The notes under the pieces: generated by a model | What the model saw: only the letters and a program-made list of their open reading frames with translations | Databases searched by the model: none | Told to the model about the DNA's origin: nothing | Shown: positions 6,401 through 6,729 of the stretch, in pieces | How the letters are laid out: every line of letters begins with the position of its first letter | Numbering within the stretch: the first letter of the stretch is position 1 | Made by a program: the position numbers and the translations under genes | Assembly: GCA_019348305.1 (NCBI GenBank) | Contig: JAHWJQ010000116.1 | Span: 1-6,729 of the forward strand | Direction of reading: 5' to 3' | DNA from: Actinomycetota bacterium | GTDB lineage: Bacteria > Actinomycetota > Acidimicrobiia > Acidimicrobiales > CADCTF01 | Length of the DNA: 6,729 nt

Positions 6401-6729
6401 CCCACAGGACGCTCACGCTCTTGGGCGGGCGAAGGGTGAGATCGAATCCGGGCCGGCGTTTCGAGGGCGGGTGGGACACGGCGTAGGTGTTGACGTGAGC
6501 CCGCTGGACCCGCCACGCCACCCGTCCCGTCGTCTCCGACCGCGCCTTCTCACCTTCGAGCTTGCCGGTGACGAGGAGCCGGCGGACGAAGCGGGTGGAC
6601 ACACCCAGCTGGGTGGCCGCCTCCTCGGCGGTGAGCCACTCGCCCTCCGGCCGGATCGAGACGTTGCGGGTCTTGGCCCGGGGCGGGTCGACGAGCTGCT
6701 CGCCCGTGAGGGGGTGCTTTCCTCCGAGG
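3483..6729 (-). CDS. mobF: MobF-family relaxase-helicase (TrwC/TraI type), 5' end outside the window
   Basis: At least 1081 residues are visible; residue 1 here is the codon at 6728-6726 and the stop is TAG at 3485-3483. The family nicks oriT of a conjugative element, stays covalently bound to the 5' end and unwinds the transfer strand. Domains in order: the end of the first relaxase segment (LGGKHPLTGEQLV, 1-13); an excisionase-like helix-turn-helix insert (about 30-85); GFDLTLRPPKSVSVLWAL (94-111); the HUH metal triad His161, His172, His174 in DHRTSRAGDPLLHTH; Q-motif LSDEQRAMV (446-454); Walker A GRPGSGKT (469-476); Walker B MVDEAS (544-549); GDPDQ (574-578); QGTT (780-783); YVAITRAT (801-808); a coiled-coil-prone stretch (about 867-975); and two LGPRP segments (1002-1006, 1044-1048). 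The catalytic tyrosines should lie in the missing N-terminus. The GTG at 6602 is internal, not the start, because coding homology continues upstream to the window edge. No co-directional downstream gene follows within the window's spacer. Confidence 0.93.
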   Translation of the reverse strand, partial: LGGKHPLTGEQLVDPPRAKTRNVSIRPEGEWLTAEEAATQLGVSTRFVRRLLVTGKLEGEKARSETTGRVAWRVQRAHVNTYAVSHPPSKRRPGFDLTLRPPKSVSVLWALADRERRAAIHQVHREAVDEVVRYYESEAVMARHRGGRIQTAGLVAAAFDHRTSRAGDPLLHTHVVAANLTLTVADAWRALDGRLLYDHALSGGHLYQAHLRHLLTERLGIEWGPIDKGMADVAGVPQSVIDEFSQRRDEIEEMLAESGYTSARAHQAATLATRRPKDHSVNPDTPGKAWRERAASLGFDEQAVEGCFGRAVVPQRAPADIERVFAYLGGPSGLTERASTFTRRDVVRDVAAAMGDRATAIEIERLSDRFLASDRVVLLAGPTSGRNSQVVVGLDNRRVRTGGTALFSTPELVDIETRLLRWADNEAGPVAEHHAVEQVLACRPELSDEQRAMVRAVCSTSRAIQVIVGRPGSGKTYATAACVESFAANGIPIVGCAVSATAAAELEAAVGFRRFTRRPAQTIASLLVDLDQRGDHLAPGTVLMVDEASMVGTRDLARLAAQVQRVGGSIKLIGDPDQHTSVETGGIFKALAARDDPSIVRLVENRRQTDPSERAAIADYRRGQIGAALDRYDSGGKIVRAATAAATYDVLVRDWWSDRRAGSTSSMLAGTNAARRALNDRARSLLKKEGVLSGHPLVVHRREFMIGDEVVARRNDRALRCPGRSEFVKNGSTGRVTGIDHAGRQVDVAFANEGTIRIPSDYLDAGHLDHAYARTTFGVQGTTLDRARYHPADASRFEEGYVAITRATEITNLYVVEGEVEVDDDVDSRAVQRPETGLAVVANALTRRSDDKLAVASDPRAIDAGRLAKEYSLCQLREHRQEVEALLQLQPPSVAGELAEARGRAEGLKARQAVVADQLASWSPKRHRNAARQMASLQAAIINAEARIAELETAQERHEDFAVEHADEFAQHDLLRRAEGARRLQVRIAAVADPPPAIAAALGPRPATQRDRLRWDRAAEAVAVYLDENDRHPPDAPCSIAELLGPRPKRSLDGYGYDMVVRAIRQRHAPEREHGAPIALR
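6483..6638 (-). other. excisionase/MerR-like helix-turn-helix insert inside the relaxase
   Basis: This segment of the relaxase reads EWLTAEEAATQLGVSTRFVR, then RLLVTGKLEGEKAR and GRVAWRVQRAHVNTYA. The pattern (W/Y)LT-xxEAAxxLGVSxxxVRRLxxxGxL followed by a W-R-(I/V)xxxxV strand is that of helix_turn_helix_17/excisionase DNA-binding domains. It sits between the HPLTGE segment and the PGFDLTLRPPKSVS segment of the TrwC fold. I recall similar inserts in other actinobacterial MobF proteins, so it is probably a subgroup trait. Recognition of oriT or autoregulatory DNA is an inference. Confidence 0.7.

Noticed and set aside
5878..6516. 212-residue minus-strand open frame within the relaxase gene
   Set aside because: Alternate-frame shadow with extreme Arg/Pro/His content. 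The relaxase frame carries all the family motifs.

Overview
The window is uniformly GC-rich. Several features suggest an actinobacterium or close relative: an F420-dependent luciferase-like oxidoreductase, frequent GTG starts, two leaderless-type promoters, and a MobF relaxase of the long actinobacterial style. This is inferred from gene content. No rRNA, tRNA or other species marker is present.

Layout, left to right. Positions 1-357 (+) hold the tail of a HAD-superfamily hydrolase gene with an in-frame TAG just before its lysine motif. At 485-1438 (-) is an intact TIGR03621-type F420-dependent oxidoreductase gene, convergent with the HAD remnant. Positions 1439-1850 contain no recognisable gene apart from a hairpin just downstream of the next gene. 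At 1851-2354 (-) is an unrecognised small protein with a compact Cys/Gly-rich motif. Divergent from it, 2507-3225 (+) encodes an unrecognised, mostly helical protein of about 239 residues, broken by a one-base frameshift near 2676. Positions 3226-3482 are a convergent intergenic spacer with a GC-rich hairpin. From 3483 to the right edge (-) runs a MobF relaxase-helicase gene whose 5' end lies outside the window.

The relaxase is the only gene with clear mobility function. It would nick oriT and unwind the transferred strand of a conjugative plasmid or integrated element. The rest of that element, including oriT, coupling protein and type IV secretion genes, is not visible and would most likely lie to the right. 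The genes to the left look like unrelated cargo or flanking chromosome. Two of them carry single-base lesions, so this may be a decaying junction, or the assembly may contain errors. I do not see a convincing new multi-gene system. The best leads are the frameshifted helical protein, the Cys/Gly-rich small protein, the excisionase-like insert in the relaxase, and the matching leaderless promoter geometry of two genes.
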